Below are positions 22,401 through 34,900 of a DNA stretch of 64,000 nt, in pieces. Numbering within the stretch: the first letter of the stretch is position 1; each line of letters opens with the position of its first letter. This DNA is from Chlorella sorokiniana. Taxonomy: Eukaryota; Chlorophyta; Trebouxiophyceae; Chlorellales; Chlorellaceae. The position numbers and the translations under genes were made by a program. The DNA lies in NCBI GenBank assembly GCA_025917655.1, contig CP084617.1, positions 1,364,001-1,428,000 on the forward strand, in the 5' to 3' direction. Below the pieces are notes generated by a model that ran no database searches, had not been told where the DNA came from, and saw only the letters and a program-made list of their open reading frames with translations.

Positions 22401-24207
22401 TGGCTGTGGACCTGCGCCGCGAGTTCACCGCCGTCATGGCGGAGGCGGAGGCCAGTGAGAGCGGCGGCGGCGGCGGCGGCGGCGGCGCGCTGGGCAGCAT
22501 GGAGGACGGCGGAGCTGGGGCAGGCAGCGGCGACGAGGCGCGTGGGCTGCAGAGCGTGCTGCCGCTGCTCAGCCTCACCACCACCGCGCTCAGCTTCACC
22601 ACCCTCACGCGCGTCCTCTTCCGCATCGCCTTCCGCTACCGGTGCGCCGCCTGCCGCTTTTTCAAGCGGATTGTGGGCGGCGCGTGCCAGTGCAACTTGG
22701 GTGGCCGTGGCTCCATCGGTTGTCTGCCTAATTGACCCGGACTTGCCTGCAAAACCACACACTCTGACGTTCTGTTGCCCCCCTCCGGACCCCACCATTC
22801 CGTACCTTCCTCCCAGCTTCCTGCTGCCCGCCTACTTCCCCCTGGTCCTGCGCGCCGTGGCCTCCCTGGAGGGCGTGGCTCTGTCGGTGGACCCCAAGTT
22901 CAAGCTCATCTCCGCTGGTGGGTGTGGGAAGTGGGGAGCGACTGCTGCTTGGTCACTTTCTGGCATGCCCGGCGCAGCTGGTTCAACGAGCCGTCATGCG
23001 TGGCAGCCCACCTCCCTGTGCCTTGACCTCTTCCTGTGACTCCTGTGCTGCGCCAGCCTGCCAGCCGTGCGTGCCCCCAGCCTGCCTCCCTCACCGCCGC
23101 CTCCCTGCAGGCATGCCTGTGGTTCTGAACCAGCTGCTGTCCGACCGGCGCCCCGCGGCCCAGGCGCTGCTGCGTGAGCTGCTGCTCAACGCGGACGGCA
23201 CGCTGCGCAGCGACGCCACCACGCAGCAGATCCTGCAGGTCTGGCTGGCGGCGGCGGACCAGGCGGCGGCGGTGGCTGCGGGGACGCTGTGGGCGCCGAC
23301 GCCGCCGACGCTGGCCGCGCGTCGCTGGCTGCCTCCCTGGCCATGGCCGGCCCCGTCAAAGATTCGGCGGCGGCGGAGGAGCTGTCCCGGGCGGCGGATG
23401 CTGGGCTGGACCTGGCTGCCCTGCTGCTGGACGGGCGCAACGCGCCGCTGCGCCGCATCGCCATGGACGCCAACCCCGCACGCACCATCTCGGGCATGCC
23501 GCGCGACATGCGCCGCCAACTCAAGGACGTGAGTCGTATGGGCTCGTATTGTGTTTAGGTTGAGCAGAATGGGGCGCTGGAGGGGTGGTGTGTGCGTGCA
23601 TGCATCAGAGACGGAGGACGCATTGGAGGGAAGGGCGTGTGCGACGCCTCGAGCACAGCCGTCTCGTGGCATGCGCTCAGCAAGCTGTCGCGACAACCTC
23701 TGCGGCACACATGCTCAGCCAACTCACTACATTTCCCCCTCCACACACACGCAGCTCCTTGTGGAGGCCCTGGGCAGCGGCAGCGCCGCCTCCCGCCTGC
23801 TGGACGGCGGCGCGACGGCGCGGGCGCAGCGCAAGCGCCTCCTCCTCCTCTTCAGGTGTGTGTGTGTGGAGGGGTGGGTGCCATCACATAGGCCATCACA
23901 TAGTTCTGGATGGACGGCGCAACATGCAGCATGCCTGGGTGCTGTCCGTGGGGCATTGATCACCGGGGCCCCTCATGCGCCTTTCCACAGGAGCTCGCTG
24001 GGCAAGGTGGCGCGCAGCCCGCCGGGGGCCATCCTGCAGCTGCTGCTCTTCACCGCGTCAGTGGCTGCTGCCGTGCTGCGCATCCGGGCGGCGCAGCTGC
24101 TGCAGAGCGCGGCCCACACCCTGTCGGGCCTGTGGCGGCGCGTCAGCGGCACCAGCAGCGGCGGTGGCGCCCGTTCCACGGCTGTTGCCGCGTCGTCAGC
24201 TGTATAA
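19425..24207 (+). CDS. ABC1/UbiB-family atypical kinase (ABC1K/ADCK), probably plastid plastoglobule type
   Basis: ABC1 kinases regulate prenylquinone (ubiquinone, plastoquinone, tocopherol) metabolism in mitochondria and plastids. In order: VVYDPAAAEAYFRKHP and a hydrophobic helix VGGYMLRFAVALLTARVDAA (near 19735); KLGPTFVKLAQTLSMRADLI over a splice junction (19991-20300), the place of the family KxGQ motif; QDNVPPFDSRLAMSIVEAEL; ASASLGQVYRARL, the Ala-rich nucleotide loop; EVAVKVQRPGVERTIALDVY with the VAVK lysine; SLYEELDFRVEAANAAEF with the helix-C Glu; RRVLVSEWVDG; VMHGDPHSGNLLL (catalytic loop, near 21690); and YLDFGLVV (DFG, near 21760). The C-terminus carries a hydrophobic stretch LQLLLFTASVAAAVL (near 24040) and ends at the TAA at 24205-24207. 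About a dozen introns. The start is not resolved; base 19425 is the first acceptor I can defend. Expected plastid location is inferred. Confidence 0.85.
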
Positions 24208-24738
24208 AAGTATGCGGTTGCGGTTTCGTTGTTCATAAACCCAGGACTTCCTTCATTTCATCGTATTTCGTTGTTTGCTTGATTCCTCTTGTGCAATACA
24301 AAAGGATACCCTGGATTTAAAAATCCATGGAGAGGTGCGAGGGTTGGGGCCACACACACCTTCTCATTATGCCGTGATTGCTGCTGCAGAAGTCCGCTAT
24401 GCGTGCTCGATAGGCCAGCAGGCAGGGTGGCAGGTGCAAGGCATTCCTGGTGCAATGGCAATGCGGTTTAACTGTGCAACACTGAAGGCCATTCGCCAAG
24501 CCAACCTTGATACCCAACCCTTGATTGCTTGACTACAGCTGCTTGCTACAAGGCCGCTGCAGCAGCAGCGAACACCCGTGGAACACAAGCAAGGAGCAGG
24601 AAGCAGAAGGGGAGTGGCGGTCAAGCTGGGAAGTGAAGGGAATGAAAGCAGGGAGCAACTACAACAGCTGGAAATAACAAGGACGTTGCAGGGCGCCAGG
24701 CTGTCCTGATACGCTTGAAAATGAGCCCTGCCAGCCTT
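24208..24738. other. Shared 3' region of convergent ABC1 kinase and PTH2 genes
   Basis: 530 bases between two gene ends. AT-richer than the exons; I saw no coding sequence, RNA gene or clear TGTAA for either gene. Confidence 0.4.
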
Positions 24739-25656
24739 TCACCCTGCCAGGTCCCGCAGGTGCCCCGTGATGTGATCCAACGACTCTGCCGGCGCCGGCC
24801 CCACCGCCATCACGGTGCGCTGCTTGTTCACGCGGTCCGCCCCCGCAAACGTGTGCGTGGGTATGAGCAGCGCGCGCGCCGCCGCCTGCTGCAGCAGCAT
24901 GTCTTGCTGCGAGTCCACGCCCAGCACCTGAGCGGGAGAGGGGGCGGTGGGAAGGTGGCGCTGGTTGGCAAGGCAGGCCCGCAGTGAACCGCGGCATGTG
25001 CAGCCTGGCCGTCGTCAGGCTTCGCCGCATGCCGGCTGATATGCGAGGCGGTCTTGGGTGTGGCGTGGTCCGCAACACCTCGGCCTGCCCTGTCTGCCTG
25101 CTGCTCAAGTCCTCTCCCTTTGTCACACCTTGATGCGGTGGCCGCCCTCCTCCCACAGGCGCAGGTTGGGGTCCCGCCGCTTGAATTGCTTCTTGAACGC
25201 GCCGAGCACGGCCCGCGCCGCCTGCTCCGCCACCTGCGGCCGGCTCAGCGACAGGTCGGTGCGCACCAGCAGCACCATCTTGAGGCCGGAGCCGAGCGCG
25301 CTGTCCTGCCGCGACAGGCTGCGTGGCGTGGCAGCTGCGAGGGTGGGCGGGGCAAGGCGACATGCACGTGGTGAGAACATTGAAACAGGCTTGCAGGCAT
25401 GCAGCCTGCAGCGAGGTACCCTGCTGTGGCAGTGAACAGGGAGGCAATGCGATCGCACCAGGCGTGCTCTCGGCGCTGTCGCTGCCGCCGAGGCGGGCGC
25501 CATAGAAGAGTTTGGGGGCGAGCGCCGGCCTCCCTTGCTGTCATTTAGCTGCTTCTTTGCCAAGGCGTAACCGAGGGCTAGCCCAGCCAGAGCGCTGGAG
25601 CCTGCCGCCAGCAGGAGGACACCCCCGCTGTAGCCATTTTGCCCTTGTTCGCTCAT
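24739..25656 (-). CDS. PTRH2: Peptidyl-tRNA hydrolase 2 (PTH2/Bit1 type) with membrane anchor
   Basis: PTH2 hydrolyses peptidyl-tRNA released from stalled ribosomes, freeing tRNA for reuse. The ATG (complement 25654-25656) gives MSEQGQNGYSGGVLLLAAGS then SALAGLALGYALAKKQ, a single N-terminal hydrophobic helix as in the membrane-anchored eukaryotic proteins. The catalytic domain follows: LKMVLLVRTDLSLSRPQVAE (the K-V-R-D cluster at its start, near 25280), RAVLGAFKKQFKRRDPNLRL, WEEGGHRIKV ending exon 2 near 25127, then LGVDSQQDMLLQQAAARALL, DRVNKQRTVMAVGPAPAESL and ITGHLRDLAG with its stop at 24739. The last block matches the family's GPGP and TGHL signature. Three exons. It is divergently arranged with VPS8, 320 bases away, suggesting a shared promoter region. 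Confidence 0.9.
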
Positions 25657-25976
25657 TGTGCTGCAGCAAGCAAGGCAATGCAGACTGGTTCGGGTGGTCG
25701 CACGTACAAGCAGCGGCGAGCGCGATGGAGGAGTTTCAAGTGCGACTCGGATAGGTATACAGCCCCGAGTGCGATAATTGCAATATTTCCATGCAATGCA
25801 TGCATTGGCGAACCTTGCACGTGCAATGCGTGACACCAGCAACCTGCCACGAGCACTGCTGGAACCAGGTCAGTGGCGAAGGCGAACATTGCACCTTAGA
25901 TAATAAACATAAACAAGTCACTCAATAGAATGTTCGCCTGCAATGTAGCGATGTCCTGACCCCAGTAGAGAGCGCC
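25657..25976. promoter_or_regulatory. Bidirectional PTH2/VPS8 promoter region with TGCAAT words
   Basis: 320 bases between two divergent start codons. TGCAAT or its complement ATTGCA occurs at least six times between 25670 and 25950, including a 14-base perfect palindrome CAATGCATGCATTG at 25794-25807. The region is clearly more AT-rich than the genes. The promoter role is inferred from position. Confidence 0.5.
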
Positions 25977-28900
25977 ATGGCCTCGGCAGTAGACCGGTTG
26001 CTAGAGGAGCTGCTGAGCAGCGACGAAGATGAGGTGAGATGATGCTATTTGCAGCGGGGAAGACAGGCGCGGCCCCCTTCGATCACCCGCGATCACTTGC
26101 CCCTCCTCCGCCTCCCTTTGCCTCGCTGACTTACTTCGCTGCGGTTCCATTGCAGGCTACGGCTGAATACCAGAGGCACGCCGCAGGCCCACCTCCAACT
26201 ACTGTCACAGAGGTTGCCGACGCCCGCCGGCCAGTGGCGCCTGCATTGCAGACGGAGCCTGCGGAGCCCGCTGAAACCAGCGAGGTGGTTACACACGCAC
26301 AGGCGCAAGCGATCAGCGATGCAAACACGTCTTCTGGGCGTGTGGTACCAGCGCTCCCAGCAGCGGTGGAGGCCCAGCCACAGGGTGACGACGTCATCGG
26401 CGGCGGCACAAGCACCCAATCGCCCAACGCCGAGCCGCTGCCCGATCAGCCTGCGCCCGCGGCAGCAACGGCCCACTCACTTACAGGCGCAGAGCTGGAC
26501 CTTTTGGGGGATGGCCTGCTGCTGGGCACCGCGTGCGAGGCTGCTTCGCAAGCTGCCGCCACAGCCGAGGCAACACCACCAGCACAGGCAGCGGCAGACG
26601 AGGCATTTGCAGACCTGTTTGGCGGTTTGGTCTTCGCGCCGCCCGCTGGTGGGGCGACTGTGCAGCAATATGCGGCAGCGGTGTCCTCATCCGAAGCAGC
26701 AGGCTCTGGGATTGGCGCAGTCGCGGAAGGCGAGGCCGACCTGCTGGGCTTGGGCAGCGGCTTCCAGCAGGAGCCATCCCTGGCGGGGTCGGCGAATGCT
26801 GCGGGTGATCTGCTGGATGCTGGGGTCGGCCTTGCAGAGCTCTCAGCTGGCCCAAACGCAGCAGCAGGGGAGGACCGGCCGGCGCCGGCCCCGGCTGCAG
26901 CAGTTGCTGAGCCAGAGCCACCGCAGCAGCACGGGGGCCTGAGCGCCGAGCACGAGGAGCCATCGTCCGGCTTGTCAGACTTGGACGATTCTTGTAGCGA
27001 GGAACCGCCCGCGGCAACGGAACCAAGCGGTGGCTGGGTATCGGAAGGGGTTGGCGACGGCGCCGCCGGCCTGCCGAGTGCAGCAGTGGGCATGCAAGCC
27101 AGCGGCCCCTCGCACGATGCACACGCCCTCCCAGCAGCTGTGGAAGCGGAGCAGTCCGGGCTCGGCTGGGCGTCTGGCGGCTCTGGCGGCCTCTCAGATG
27201 TCTCCACAGAGACAGATGCGGGCTCCGACGCGGGTTCCCCAGATGCCACGGATGTTCCGGGGCGGTGGCGCGAGCTGCAAGTTGAGCAGGCGGCGCAGCC
27301 CGCTGCAGCTGCTCCCGCTGTGGAGCCGCAGGATGGGATGGTGGCGCCGGGGCTGCTGGGCGCCGACCATCCGCCGCTGGCAGCCCTGGCTGGCAGCGCC
27401 GCGGCGGAGGACACCTCGACTGCTGACCAGCAGCAGCCGCAGCAGGAGCTGCCGCCGAGCGTGCTGCTGCTGCAGGCCGCAGAGCGCCTGGAGGGGCGCC
27501 TGGCTGCGGGGGCCGCACACGGCGGCGAGGCCAGCGGCGACAGCAGTACCGCCGAGGAGGCGGCGTACCGCGACGACTTGCTGCTGGCCAGCCTCATCAG
27601 CCAGGTGTGCCCTTTGGTGGGGGGCTGGGTTGGGCGGCAGCTGTGCAGCCACGGCACCACCCGCCGTGTCAGGGCCTGCCATCCTCTTGTGCTCAGCACC
27701 ATGGAAGTTGCCTGCCATGTGGCCATTCTGCTGCCCCGCATGCCGTCCTCCGCTTCTGCAGCTGGAGCCCGAGGCAGCAGAGGCTGATGCGGCCGGGGGT
27801 GGGGGCAACACAGACGGCGCCGTGCTGGGGCGGCTGGCGGCGGCGCGCGCCTTCCTGTCCCCCAGCTTTGAGCAGGTCGGGCTGCGGGCGGGGCGGGGGG
27901 TCGTGGAGCTCGGGGTGGCGCCGCCCTGCCTGCCGCATGCTGAGACATGCATGCAGCAATGCCCCTCCTTTGCACCCCCTGCGCAGCTGTTTCGAGGGCC
28001 CCAGCCCGCGGGGCCCCCTGCGCCGTGGCCAAGTACCTGGGCCTGGCGGCGGTGGGCACCAGCAGCGGCGCCGTCTACGTGCTGCTGCCAGGGGCGGCGG
28101 CGACGCCCGGCGGCAAGCAGGCGCAGCAGCCGGCCAGGCGAGGCGGGAAGGGGGCTTGCCCGTCGCCCACGCAACAGATGCTGCCTCAGTTGCGCACAGG
28201 GCAGACTTGTGTGATCATCCTAGATTGATGTCTTTGCCGCCGTCCCTCACCCCTTCCATCGCAGGCTGGTAGAGGCTGTTGAGAAGCAGGCAGGGGTGCA
28301 GCGGGATGCCGTGACAGCGCTGGCCATGGGGCGTCACGGCGGCGGGGTCATGCTGCTGGCGGGGCACGCCAGCGGGCGGTGCGGCTGTGGGAGCTGAAGA
28401 CGCAGCTGGGGGTGAGGCTTCCTGCAAGCCTGCAGCCGCCGCAGCTTTGTGGTGAAATCCCATCAGCCAGTTTAGCGGGTGCGCCGCAGCCCTTCCAATG
28501 CGTTGCTTGGTGGGCTGCATAACTGCAAAGCCTGGTTTCGGCGTCCCTGCCTTCCGCTGCAGGCGGCGTACACTTTGCCCTGGCCAAGTCGCTGGGGGCA
28601 TGCACGCCACCGCCGTCACCGCCGCCGCGCTGCTGGATGGGTGAGCGCAGCTTGCCACGCATGGAAACGGCTGGCCGAACGCCGCGCTGTGCCTTCTTTG
28701 CCCGCGCTGCAGCGGCGTGCTACAACAGTGCACTCCCCTTGTCTCTCCTTGGCCGCCGACCGCAGGCAGGGCGGCACCACTTGGGCGCTGACCGCCGACG
28801 CTCACGGCCGGCTGATGGCGCACAACCTGAGCCGCCACCTGTCCGTGGCAGCCTCCGCCATCAGCAGCTTTGCGCGTGAGCGGCTCGCGCGGCGCTTGTC

Positions 28901-31900
28901 AGCGGCCTTGAGCTGCGATGCTCGCTTACCTCGGGGGAAGTGCCGTGCGCCGCTGGGCAACTGGCAGTGTTGGGTTGTCCGCGTATGTTTGTTCTGCGTC
29001 AGCAGCTTAGCTTGTGCCTCCTGCCGCGCGCAGGTGGGCTCACGGGCGGCGGCGGCAGCGGCCCCAGCCACCTCATCCCGCTGCAGCAGGGCACCGGCGG
29101 CACCAGCGGCACTGCCTTTGATCCCGGCGCCGTCTGCAGCCTGCTGCCGCTGCACAGCGGCGGCGCCGCCCGGTTGCAGCCCTGGCGGGCCCCCACAGCA
29201 GCACTTCAGCCCAGAGGCAGCAGCGCCGGTGTTCGTTGCGGTGAGGGCCTGGCAGCACTTTCGGCTGCCCTCCCTGGCGGCTGGCGGCCCGCGCTGGGGC
29301 TCTTTCCTCCTTGCTGCCTCTGCTGGTGGCCGCCACCCAGCGGCACCGCACCCCCTCCGCCCCTTTCGAGCGCAGGATGCCGGGCAGTTCCTGCTGCTGG
29401 TGTGCACGCGCGCGGTGCTGGCCTGCCTGCTGACGCCAGACGGCAGGCTTCAGGTGCGCATGGCTGCGCTCCCGCTGCAGCGCGGCCCGGTCCGTTGCCG
29501 CCGCCGCTGTCGCGCCTGGCTTGCCGCAGGCTTGCTCTGTGCAGGAGATTGGCACACACCCGAGCAGGCCCCCTCAGGCCCCCTGCAGGTGCTGCACGTG
29601 TTCCTGCCCCCACAACACCCCGGCAGAGTGCACACCCTACGCCGCCTGGCGGCTGGGCAGCCCGCTGCTGCCCGGCAGCGCCGCCGCGGCCGTGGGCGCG
29701 CCGCTGGGCGTCACCCTGGCCGTGGCCTGGCAGTACAGCGTGTCGGCGTACAGCGCGGTCCTGCTGCAGCGCCAACGCCAGCCATCGGCGGCGCCCGCCT
29801 CGCAGCAGCAGCAGCCGCTGGCGCAGCAGCCGCTGCCGCCGCCCGCGCTGCTGCGCTCCTGGACCGCGCCGGGGGCGGCAGCGGCAGCGCGGGCAGCGAC
29901 GCGGGGAGCGCAGCGGGGGCTGGCGCCATATGTGGCTGCCACTTCCTCGACTCTGGGCCGCTGGTGAGAGCTGACACCCCTGCACCCAACAACTGCTTGT
30001 ATGGAGGAGGGCTCGCCTGCCCTGCGGCGGGTTGTCAACGCCCGGTCTTGTGCGCGGTGGCCCGCCCTCTCCTCCTTATCGCAGGTGGTGCTGAGCAGCA
30101 GCGGGGAAACGGCCACGACAGCTCACGTTTACCGCCCGACTGGTACAGCGGTGGCGGCAGCAGCGCTGGCGGCGACGCGGTCGAGTCGCTGCTGCTGCAA
30201 GACTGGGTGGTGGGCAGCCAGGTGGGGCACCTTGCGTGGTGTGGCTCCATTTGGCCGCTGCCTCCTCTCAACCTTGTGTCGCAAAGGCTGACCTCTCTGC
30301 GCTGAAACGGCTGCTTTCCTCTCGCAGGCTCTGGCTGCCACCTCCAGCGCCGACAGCTTCCACCAGTCTGTCAGCGGCTTTGGCGACCAGCTGCTGCTGC
30401 TCAACTCGCAGGGTGCGGCTGGCTGCTGCAGCCACATGGCTTCCCTGCCGCCCGCCTGGCGTTTGGGAGTTGCGGATGCGTGGCTCGGCAAACCCATTCT
30501 TGTAAGCCATTTCACACCAGCAAGTTTGCCCGTCCCTACGGCACCCTTCCCCTGCAGGCGTGCGCGTGGTGCAGCTGCTGAGCTGGCAGCAGCGCCTGTC
30601 CTCCCTGGCCGGGCGCCAGCAGCAGCTGGCGGCTGCGCTCTGGCCGCGGTGCGCACGTGCCAGGCCGCCATGCAGGCGGCGGCGACGCGCGGCAGCAGGC
30701 CGCCTGGCCAGCCGACGGTCACGGCGCCTCCTGGCTGAGGTGCAGCGCCAGCTGCTCGCCATCCTGTGTGCTTACGTCGACCAGGGCCTGCTGCGCCTGC
30801 AGCAGCAGCAGCGGCAGCAGGAACAGGGGCAGGAGCGGGGCAGCGACGGCGCGGCGGCAAACGCGGCGGCAGGAGGGCCCCTTGAGGAGGCGGCCGCGGC
30901 GGCGCAGCGCCTGGCCGACGCCGCCATCCGCTGCTGCCTGCTCGTGCGGCGCCCGATGCGCTGTGGTCAGACGTCTACCCCCGCTTCGCGTCCGCCAGCC
31001 CCAGCAGCCCGCAGCAGCAGGGGAGCGAGCAGCGGAGGGCGAATGGGGTGCGGGTACGCCGGGCGAGGGCCAGGCCTGTGGGGCCCGGCCTCGCCCGCAG
31101 CCGCCTTCCTGCTGCGCCTGCCGCCCTTCATCCTGGGGGACCAGCTGCCCGGGGTGGCCCCCGAGGTGATGCAGGCGCTGGTGGGTGCGGCGGTGGGTGC
31201 GGGGCGCGGGGCGCAGCTGGAGGCGTGTGTGCTGCGCATGGACCTGCTCAGCCTGGACCTGAACCAGGTGGGGTTAATTGGGGCCTTCTCGATGGAAGGG
31301 GAAGGGCGAGCCAGGTGGCGAGGAAGCTGGGCTGAACCACCCTGGGGGCTGGGCTGAACCAGGGGGAGGCTGCTTGAAGGCGGTGCATGAGTGTATGTGG
31401 GGTGGGAGGGGGTGGGTGAGGGGGTGGGGGGCTCGCCGCAAGGAGGAAGAGGGAGGGTGGGGCAGAAGTTGTTCGGCGGGCAGCAGGCATATGAGGGGAT
31501 CAAGGGAAGGGTGTTGGGTCCCCCGGCCACCCACCGCACACACGCTCACCACCCATCACCCCCCAATCCCCCAACAGCTCATCCCGCTGTGCATCCGTCA
31601 CCGCCTGTTTGCGGCGCTGGCCCACATCTTCACTCGCGCGTTGCAAGACCATCAGACCCCGGCCATGCTGTTGCTGGTGGCGGCGGCCGCCGCTGCCGAA
31701 GCAGACGCGGAGGGTGCCGCCGCAGGAGCGGCCCCTGTGCCGTCGTCGCCGACCGAGGCGGAAGCGCTGCTGCAGCGGCGGGAGGGCCTGCGCCTGGGCC
31801 TCAGGCTGCTGGTCTTCTTGCGCTGCTGCCTGCTTGGGCGGGGCTACCCTCCAGGTGAGGCCCGCCTGGTTTGTGAATGCGACACGCTTTCACTGCTGCC

Positions 31901-34900
31901 CTCTTCTTTCGGAGCGGCAAGGCTTTGCTGCACAGCTTGCATCTCCGGCTCCAGGCACCGCTGCCTGCCTGCCCCCGCAGGCCTGGAGCGAGCATCCGCG
32001 GAGGAGCGGCAGCGCGGCAAGGCCCAGGCCCTCGCCCTGCTGCTGCACGGCTCCTGCGAGTCGGGTGCGCCCCCTGCTGTGCTGCTGCACGCGCGCAGCG
32101 GCCAACGGGAGGAGGTCCTCCCATCGGCAGCTGTGCACAGTGGTTGATTGGGAGCCGAGGCCCCCATTAGCTGCTGGGGCTTGCCACCCAACCCCGGTCC
32201 CTCTCTTCGTGCGTGCAGTGCTGGACTGCTGGCGGCTGTGGGGCGAGATGGCGCACAGCGAGGACGCGGCGGCGCTGCAGCGCCTGCCCGCCAGCCTGCA
32301 GGTGCGCGATGCAACACCTCCTTTGCTTCCCCTTTATAGCGGGGTTCACTGCTTGTCGTAATGAGCGCTGCCATCCCCTGCATCTTCAGTGACTGAGTAA
32401 CTGTGCGCCACGTTTGCTGCCGGCCCGCGCAGGATCCGTACCCTGTGCTGCGCTACCTGTGCCAGCTGGATGCGGCCGCCACGCTGGGCACGCTGCGGCA
32501 GGGCCTGGCCGGTTGGGACGCGCTGGAGACAGGTGGGGATTAAAAGCGGGAGGATGTCTGTGCTGTGTGTGGCGGTGTGTGTGTCTGTGTGGAGGGGTAG
32601 TGGGGCCTGCGCGTGCAAGCCTTGCCAGCCTGAGTGGCCTGCAGCCTGCTCAGGAGAGAAGGCCGGGCTTAAGGCAGTGCTGGCCCCTCTGCGCCGCCCC
32701 TGCTGCGCAGACCTGGCCGAGGTTGCGCCCGACATCGCCGGCCGCATCGCGCGCAGCGGCGGCATCAGGACCGTGACACAGGCGCGCTCGGCCAAGCGCC
32801 TGCTGCCGGCTGTGTATGCTGCTGCGCCTGGTCTGCCTTGCCAGCCCCCTTGCCCTTCGCCTGGTCTGCCTTGCCAGCCCCCTTGCCCTTTGCCTGAACT
32901 GCATTGCCAGGCCCCTTGCCCTTCGCTTGGTCGGCCTTGCCAGCCCCCTTGCCCTTACCACGCGGGTTTGTCGTGAACGTGGGACCCCAGGATGCCTGGC
33001 TGATCCCTCCACTGCGGCTGCTGTGGCGCAGGCTGTGGTGGACGCTGTGGCGGCGTTGCTGGAGGCTGGCGCCTTTGATGGCGGTACCGGCGGGGCCGGC
33101 GATGATGCAAGCAGCCGAGGCGAGTGCGCCGAGGCGGCGGCGCTGGCCTTCCTGGCGGCGCACCTGGCGGCCAACCGCGCCTCTGCGTCGGGGGACATGC
33201 TGCTGCGCGTGCTGCGCCACCTGAGCGCTCCCTCCAGCGACGCCAGCAGCGGCATGGGCGCCGCCGAGCGCGAGGCCGTCTTCACCGACGTCGTGTCGGC
33301 CGCCGGCGGCGGAATGAGCCCCGCGGACCGCCAGCAGGTGCGACCTAGGTCGATGTCTGTGGCAGCGAGGCGGCACAGCACAGCGCAGGCTTTGCTGTCC
33401 TGTTTCCAAACCTGGGTGGGTGGGTAGTGCAGCCCCAGACATGCCTGCTCGTGTCCACTATCCACACACAACGCCTGGCCCGTCCCCTCCCCACCCCGCC
33501 GTCCCCCCGCAGGCCTTGTTCCTGGCACGGCGGGCGGGGTACCGCCAGGCGGAGGCGCGGGTGCGGCACGTGGAGGGGGCCTATGAGGAGGCGCTGGCCT
33601 GCCTGGCCCGGGACACACGGTGCGCGCCTGTGCCCCCCCCGCCGCCCAGCTGCTGGCTGCCGGCACTTGTGCTCGGGTTTGACGCGTATGACAGTGTTGT
33701 CTCGGGAGATTGCTCCTTATGCAGAAGATTGCCTCCAAGCTCTGTGCCTCCACTCCTGCGTTGCTCCTTCCTACAGCACCTTCCCCCTCCTTCCATTCCT
33801 CCCTTTTTCACTTTCGCATGCCGCAGGCACCCAAGCGCCGTGTTCCGGTACGTGCGCGACGTGCTGGCAGAGCCCGGGCTGGCCCCGGCCAGCGCGACGA
33901 GTTTGCCGACGCCACCTTGCGCCAGGCGCCCCACCTGCTGTCGCTGGACCCCGCCGCCACCGCCCAGGTGCCCCAACTGCAATTGCGCATGTGGATTGCC
34001 CTGCTGCGCTGACACAACGACCCCGCAGACCTGCCCCGCTGCTTCTGGCTCCCCTGGGCCAATTCCAGACTCTCCCCCCCACCCCACCCCCACCCACCCA
34101 CCACCACCACCACCACCACCACCATCACCGCTGCGCAGCTGGTGCTCGACTGCTTTCCCGACCGCCAGGAGGCCCTGCTGCAGCAGCTGGGGCGCAGCCC
34201 GAGCAGCAGTTTGCCTACCTCAAGTGCCTGGTGGCCATGCACCAACGGCAGGCGGGCCAGGAGGAGGCCGCCCCCGCCGCAGCCGCAGCCGCAGCCGCAC
34301 CGCTGCGCGCCGGCGCCCGCTCGCCCGGGCTCAGCGCGCTGCTGGGGGACAGCGGCGTGGCCAACCTGTACCTGCGCCTGCTGTGCCAGTACGAGCCGCA
34401 CTCGGGTGGGTGCTTGTTGGAGTGTGTGTGGCACCACCGCCTTGGACTGGCAGCTGGTTGGGAGGGGATGACTCTTGCCACCATGACATGGCAGGCCAGC
34501 CGAGCGAGACGCGCGCATGGCTGCCTCCCGCCCCGGCATGCCTGAACCGCCGGGCCTTGCTTGCTGCCGCAGTCCTGCCGTACCTGCAAAGCCACGACGC
34601 GTATGGGGTGGACGAATGCCTGCAGCACTGCCTGCAGCACGGCATTCAGGTGGGGGAAGGGGGAGGGGGCCAGCTTGCATGCAACAGCTTTGTCAGCGCG
34701 CTGCAAGCTCTTGGCCAAGCCGCGTGAACATGGATTCACTTGCATAATATTCCCTTGCATAATAAGATTGCACGCCCAACTTGCACGTGTGATTGTTGCA
34801 GGATGGCGCCGCATTCCTGCTGGAGCGGCGCGGCGACGTGCACAGCGCGCTGCGCATCCAAATCCAGGGCCTGGACAGGGCCAACCGCCAACTGGTGCAA

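Noticed and set aside
26446-28059. 537-codon minus-strand open frame
   Set aside because: Antisense shadow of the long disordered VPS8 exon at high GC.
32823-32957. Translated KGKGAGKADQA-type or LVCLASPLAL-type repeat protein
   Set aside because: The 33-bp repeat is between VPS8 splice sites, so it is intronic.
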